The notes under the pieces were generated by a model. That model saw only the letters and a program-made list of their open reading frames with translations. It did not search any database and was not told the DNA's origin. A stretch of DNA of 44,195 nt from Verrucomicrobiota bacterium (lineage in GTDB: Bacteria > Verrucomicrobiota > Verrucomicrobiia > Limisphaerales > UBA8199): assembly GCA_003176045.1 (NCBI GenBank), contig PSRM01000209.1:1-44195 (forward strand). Reading direction: 5' to 3'. Below are positions 40,125-44,195 of the stretch, in pieces (the stretch's first letter is position 1; each line of letters begins with the position of its first letter). Made by a program: the position numbers and the translations under genes.

Positions 40125-43100
40125 CTAATCCTCGCACCCCCGATCTTTACCATCAAATTCATGCTCCAAACATACCCGGAAGAATCCCTCACCTTTGTCG
40201 CTACCGCTGTCACCAGCGCTGCCGCTTGAGAGTTTGGCCACTTTCGTTGCCTTCGCCACCAAATCCAGTCGCTCTTTCTCGAGTTTCGATGTGCGGTCGG
40301 CATCCAGAGAACGATCGAAATATTTTTTGCCTTCGATCCAGGTCTGAAGACATACAGTTTCGGAATCCAGCGGCGATTTGGACCAAATGGCGAAGTCCGC
40401 ATCCTTGCCTGGCTCCAGCGAGCCCACATGCGAATCAATGCGAAGCTGTTTGGCCGGATTCAGAGTGACGAACTTGAGGGCCTCCGCTTCAGGCGTGCCG
40501 CCATACTTCGCGGCCTTGGCGGCTTCATCGTACAGGCGGCGAGCTAGTTCGGAAGAATCCGAATTGAAGGAAACGACCACGCCACGCTCGCGCATCAAGC
40601 TGCCGTTGTATGGAATTGCATCCATGACCTCGAACTTGTAAGCCCACCAGTCGGAAAACGTGGAAGCACCGGCTCCGTGCTTCGCGATTTCATCGGCCAC
40701 TTTATAGCCTTCGAGCACATGCTGGAACGTGCCGATCTTCACGCCGAACGATTCCATAAGCCTGATGAGCATCAGGATTTCGTCCTGGCGATACGAATGG
40801 CAATGAATCCAACGCTTCCCCTCGATGATTTCGCCCAGCGCCTCCAGCTCCAGATCGCGCGCGGGCGAAAGTAGGGCAGGCGTCCCGCCTGTCCCTTTTT
40901 TCTTCTCGTAGTCCTGCCACTTCTCCAGGTACTCCTTCGCCGCCGTGAACCGGTTCGCGATAAAAGTCCGCACGCCCATGCGAGTTTGCGGAAACCTGGT
41001 GTTGATTTTCTCGCCCCAGTTGGATTGCTTCACATTTTCACCCAGAGCGAATTTAATTCCTGCCGGCGCTTCTTTGAAGACGAGATCAGTGGGCGATGCC
41101 CCATCCCGCAGCTTGATCACGCAATTCTGTCCCCCGATCGGATTGGCAGAACCGTGCAGGAGATTTGCTGCGGTCACGCCACCCGCGAGTTGGCGGTATA
41201 GATTTGCCGTTTCAGAATTGACTACGTCCTGGATTCGGACCATTGCGCTCGAGGGCAGCGTGGATTCGTTCACCGAGCCGAGAATCGCTGTGTGGCTATG
41301 GCAATCAATCAGGCCCGGTGTAACGTGCAATCCATGCCCATCAATCGCAAGCGGCGGGCCCGCATAGTCCGAGCGCGCGGCAAGCCCACTGCCAATCGCT
41401 TTAATGGTGCCGCCTACCACCAGCACATCAGCGTTCGTCAGCGTTCCATTTGGGCCACAAGTCCACACAGTTGCGCGCTCGATCAGCACGGCCTTCGGCT
41501 CGCTGATTGGACCTCGACCCTCCATCGGCGAGTGCGCGACACGAACTTTCTGCAACTGCCGCAGTTGTTCTTTCTTTTGGTCCTTTTTCTCCGGCTTCTT
41601 TTCACCCGTCGTGGGTTGTTCAGCAGATTTTTCGGCCTTTTCTGACTCTTTAGATTCAACCTCTGCGGGCTTAGGCTGCTTCTCAGGCTCCTCTTTGGCT
41701 TCAGTAGCTTGGGCTTGTTCGCTGGCGTCTTTCTTTGGTTTTTCGTCTCCGGCCGATCGGTAAATACGTCCGTCAACCCATACCTCGCTTACTTTGGCAT
41801 CTGGATCGAAGTAGCTCTTTCCGGATACCACCGTAAGGTTGGCGAGCTTGCCAGGCTCCAGTGTGCCAAGTTGAGTTTCGATGCCGCAGAGTTGGGCAGG
41901 AACGGTGGTTAGAGCTGCAAGTGCGTCGGTTTCGGAAAGGCCACGGTCCAGGGCAAGGCGCAGGTTTTGGCGAAAGTTCTTTTTGTCGCTCAACCCGTAT
42001 GTGGTCAGCGCGACGGGGCGGCCTTGTTGTCGAAGCAAGGCAGGATTTTCGGGGGCCCAATCCCAGGCGCGAAGCTGATCGAGGTTGATCTGGTCCCAAT
42101 CTTCATCATTCGGCAGTTTCGGCAGAGTCGGAAAATTTAGCGGCACAATGAAAGTGGTGTCCGTGGCTTTGGCCAGGTCCGGCCGGCGCCATTCCTGGCC
42201 GGAAGAAACGATACAAAAAGTGGCGCCCAGCTCCAGGGCCATGCGCGCCGCGCGGTCCACCATCAACACGCTTCCGGGCTCGAAGACCACACGCATTTTC
42301 CCTTCCGCAGCCGGCTGCAACGCCTCGCGATCAGGAGCAAATGGGACCCGCTCGCGCTCGGTTGGATGTTTGAGATAATCGGCGCGATCCAGCGCATAGT
42401 GTTTCGTATCGAAGAAACTCTGGCGGACAGCCGCAATCACGCCCATCAGCGATCCTGGATAAGAACGATCATCGCGCTCGTAAGGCTCGAAAGCGATGTG
42501 TTGAAACACGTCCGGTTTGAGGACCTCGTGGTTGGGATCATCTTCCACAAGAGTCACAAGCGCGCTGGTGCCGCGTATGATCCCCTTGGCGGGAGCGATC
42601 AAGCCCACTGTGAAACCCAATTCGCGCAGCGGAGCGAGAGTCTTCTCCTTTGGCGAATAATCACTCACGGCGCGGTATTCCGGTCTGATCCTGGAAATTT
42701 CCGAGCCTGGTCCCGGACTGCCCATGTCCGTCTGAACGCCCGGCACACCGAAAAACTTAACGCCGGGCGACGTGAACGCGGTATCGATCGGCTCAGAGCC
42801 TAGTGTCGAAATCGGCGGGTTTGTGGAATCCAGCACCAGGTAGGAGTCAATGAACCCGGGATAAACCACTTTGTCGTGCATATCCCAGACGCGCGCGTCA
42901 GGCGGAATGTTGACATCCTTGCCGATAGCCGCAATCCGGCCATCGCGGATAACCAGTGTGCCGCCTTCAAGAACATCGCCCGGTTTTATGACCAGCTTCC
43001 CGCCAACCAGAGCGTGAACACCCGGAGGACGTGGTCGAAACCCTGGTGGCAACAATTCGCCGGATAGCGGAGCGCCGAGCAAATTCCCGCACACGATGGC

Positions 43101-43154
43101 GCAGATCGAAATCTGGACCGTAACCTTATACAGCGGGCCCGAAGTGGTGTTCAT
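40125..43154 (-). CDS. Double amidohydrolase: degenerate first domain fused to an intact second domain
   Basis: A 1009-residue secreted protein, start ATG 43152-43154, with a signal peptide (VTVQISICAIVCGNLLGA). Domain 1 (~60-470) has the imidazolonepropionase-like frame (VIRDGRIAAIGK, VVYPGFIDSYL, LTTVPAQLCGIE, GTLEPGKLANLTVV), but the HxH metal motif after PGFID is SYLVL, so it is probably inactive. A Lys/Glu-rich linker follows. Domain 2 (~570-960) keeps VTPGLIDCHSHTA, WIHCHSYRQDEIL, TFQHVLEGYK, SFNSDSSELARR and GSLEPGKDADFAIW, so the metal site is intact. The substrate is unknown; a peptide or cyclic amide is typical. A 21-nt palindrome adds GTGGTPALL. It follows the PQQ-propeller gene on the same strand with a 105-base gap. 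Confidence 0.85.
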   Translation of the reverse strand: MNTTSGPLYKVTVQISICAIVCGNLLGAPLSGELLPPGFRPRPPGVHALVGGKLVIKPGDVLEGGTLVIRDGRIAAIGKDVNIPPDARVWDMHDKVVYPGFIDSYLVLDSTNPPISTLGSEPIDTAFTSPGVKFFGVPGVQTDMGSPGPGSEISRIRPEYRAVSDYSPKEKTLAPLRELGFTVGLIAPAKGIIRGTSALVTLVEDDPNHEVLKPDVFQHIAFEPYERDDRSYPGSLMGVIAAVRQSFFDTKHYALDRADYLKHPTERERVPFAPDREALQPAAEGKMRVVFEPGSVLMVDRAARMALELGATFCIVSSGQEWRRPDLAKATDTTFIVPLNFPTLPKLPNDEDWDQINLDQLRAWDWAPENPALLRQQGRPVALTTYGLSDKKNFRQNLRLALDRGLSETDALAALTTVPAQLCGIETQLGTLEPGKLANLTVVSGKSYFDPDAKVSEVWVDGRIYRSAGDEKPKKDASEQAQATEAKEEPEKQPKPAEVESKESEKAEKSAEQPTTGEKKPEKKDQKKEQLRQLQKVRVAHSPMEGRGPISEPKAVLIERATVWTCGPNGTLTNADVLVVGGTIKAIGSGLAARSDYAGPPLAIDGHGLHVTPGLIDCHSHTAILGSVNESTLPSSAMVRIQDVVNSETANLYRQLAGGVTAANLLHGSANPIGGQNCVIKLRDGASPTDLVFKEAPAGIKFALGENVKQSNWGEKINTRFPQTRMGVRTFIANRFTAAKEYLEKWQDYEKKKGTGGTPALLSPARDLELEALGEIIEGKRWIHCHSYRQDEILMLIRLMESFGVKIGTFQHVLEGYKVADEIAKHGAGASTFSDWWAYKFEVMDAIPYNGSLMRERGVVVSFNSDSSELARRLYDEAAKAAKYGGTPEAEALKFVTLNPAKQLRIDSHVGSLEPGKDADFAIWSKSPLDSETVCLQTWIEGKKYFDRSLDADRTSKLEKERLDLVAKATKVAKLSSGSAGDSGSDKGEGFFRVCLEHEFDGKDRGCED
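40874..40894 (-). repeat. In-frame 21-nt palindrome inside the amidohydrolase gene
   Basis: Plus strand GGGCAGGCG, TCC, CGCCTGTCC (one G-T pair). On the coding strand it is read in a different frame from the other two copies, giving GTGGTPALL. Confidence 0.85.
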
Positions 43155-43259
43155 TAGATGCCGCCAATATTGCAATGTTGCTGACTTAAAACAAGTCAGC
43201 GGGAGGCGGGCTACCTTGCCGCAGGTATCAGTCGGATGCATCGTGACCGCGAGAGCCAA

Positions 43260-44195
43260 TCACTTGCTGCCAATCGCAATCAGCTTGCTGCGGGTGCGAA
43301 AGAAGATCGTGCCGTCTGAAAGGGCGGGTGTGGCCATGCAGAGGTCGCCGAGGTTGTTGGTGGCGGCAGTGGAGAATTCGGTCTTCACCGGCACAACCAA
43401 AACCTTGCCGGTCTCGCCCGCAAAGAATAAGTTTCGCCCGTCGGACACAGGTGAAGCGGTGTAGCCTTGCGCCGGCCCCAACCGTTCACTGTAAGAAATC
43501 CTGCCGGTCACGCCATCGAAACAGCTCACCACGCCGGAGTCGGTACAACCGTAGAGCAGGTTACTCACAGCGATGGGGGTCTGCATATAGTTGCCATGGC
43601 GGGGATGTACCCAGGCAATGCCTGCGTTGGTTCCCTCAGGAGTGGCAGCCGTGATGTCGCCAGTAGCTGAAGGGCGAATGGCACGCATGGGCCGCAAGTT
43701 GCCGTGCGCACTGGTGAGGTAAATGAGGCCGTTGGCGAAGATGGGCGTTGGGACGGGAATGTCGCCGCCCCCGTTGAGCCGCCACAATTCCTTGCCGGTG
43801 GCAAGTTCGTAGCCCCCGGAATGATGCCAGCCATTCACCACGATCTCCGTGCGTCCGCCCGATTCGACGACCGCAGGAGAGCCCCAGGTCGGTACGTCCT
43901 TGCGTGCCGTGCGCCACAGCTCCTTGCCGTCGGCAAGATCAAAGGCGGCCAGAAATGAGTTCTTTAAGACGTCGCACAGCACGATGACTTTGCCATGATG
44001 AATAACCGGCGAACTGCCAAAACCCCATTCCGCCGAAGGCACGACGTAATATCCGGAATCCATCGGACCGAGATCTTTTTTCCAGATGAGCTTTCCGTCG
44101 GTGTCGAAGCAAAAAAGGCCCTCTGAACCGAAGATGGCCGCGATGCGGCGTCCGTCGGTAGCGGGCGTGGAATTGCAATGAGTGGATTTCGGATG
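43260..44195 (-). CDS. PQQ-like beta-propeller protein, 5' end outside the window
   Basis: The last 311 residues of a protein that runs off the right edge without a stop. It shows repeated PQQ_2-type blades: GLFCFDTDGKLIWKKDLG, SFLAAFDLADGKELWRTARK, GYELATGKELWRLNGGGDIP, GVVSCFDGVTGRISYSERLG and GRNLFFAGETGKVLVVPV. Each blade has the DGKxLWR-like signature. Most such verrucomicrobial proteins are secreted and do not bind PQQ; no dehydrogenase ligand set is evident in the visible part. It precedes the double amidohydrolase on the same strand, so they may be co-transcribed. Confidence 0.85.
   Translation of the reverse strand, partial: HPKSTHCNSTPATDGRRIAAIFGSEGLFCFDTDGKLIWKKDLGPMDSGYYVVPSAEWGFGSSPVIHHGKVIVLCDVLKNSFLAAFDLADGKELWRTARKDVPTWGSPAVVESGGRTEIVVNGWHHSGGYELATGKELWRLNGGGDIPVPTPIFANGLIYLTSAHGNLRPMRAIRPSATGDITAATPEGTNAGIAWVHPRHGNYMQTPIAVSNLLYGCTDSGVVSCFDGVTGRISYSERLGPAQGYTASPVSDGRNLFFAGETGKVLVVPVKTEFSTAATNNLGDLCMATPALSDGTIFFRTRSKLIAIGSK

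Overview
The window looks like chromosomal DNA of a Verrucomicrobiota bacterium, most likely of the soil/freshwater Pedosphaera–Limisphaera type. This is inferred from content, not from a marker gene. The signs are two PEP-CTERM proteins, a TIGR03790-type protein, secreted proteins ending in an FFRL/YFRL-type module, a propeller-sensor histidine kinase, a GYF_2/pseudopilin protein, moderately high G+C, few recognisable Shine-Dalgarno sites, and very many dispersed palindromic and short tandem repeats. No rRNA, tRNA or CRISPR array was recognised.

Layout. 1-3.0 kb (minus): the C-terminal piece of a GH127 glycosidase abutting an SGNH/MBOAT pair that probably O-acylates a polysaccharide. 3.6-5.3 kb: a secreted galactose-oxidase-type copper radical enzyme. 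5.4-10.8 kb: a small helical protein (possibly frameshifted), then a Reg_prop/Y_Y_Y histidine kinase and its NarL-type regulator. 11-12.9 kb: a secreted protein of repeated beta-sandwich modules, closed by a strong terminator shared with a convergent SGNH-TPR membrane protein (13-15.3 kb). 15.5-18 kb: a GYF_2-DUF4190-pseudopilin fusion and a membrane-TPR protein. 18.4-20.2 kb: two paralogous PEP-CTERM genes, each behind a copy of the same promoter block. 20.5-23.5 kb: a large TIGR03790-like protein. 23.5-27.3 kb (minus): DUF2071, a 20-repeat alpha-solenoid protein and an Lgt-like protein.

27.4-31.5 kb (minus) is the most informative stretch. A radical SAM gene of the Tes (tetraether lipid synthase, MJ0619) type is split by a complete IS4-family element of 1853 bp with 14-bp terminal inverted repeats and a 9-bp target duplication. 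Removing the element and one target copy restores one open frame of 508 codons. The upstream neighbours are a four-TM protein (ATGA overlap) and a zinc-ribbon membrane protein, suggesting a small membrane-lipid locus that has been lost.

31.8-38.1 kb (plus): a GIY-YIG protein, an aquaporin, ruvC, ruvA, a DUF374 acyltransferase, trpF and an FmdB-type zinc ribbon, with one small minus-strand gene. 38.3-44.2 kb (minus): a HAD phosphatase, a lipoate-ligase-like protein, a double amidohydrolase and a PQQ-type propeller protein running off the right edge.

Four repeat classes overlay the genes. (a) A ~105-155-bp palindromic element in four copies (3.4, 16.5, 20.4 and 31.7 kb). (b) A 21-nt GC-rich palindrome inserted in frame in three unrelated proteins. 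(c) Degenerate tandem arrays, mostly heptamers, in nearly every intergenic region, often starting at stop codons or ending at start codons and sharing one module order upstream of ruvA and trpF. (d) Compound palindromes of 100-150 bp. These repeats, and what they do to gene ends, are the main unexplained signal in the window.
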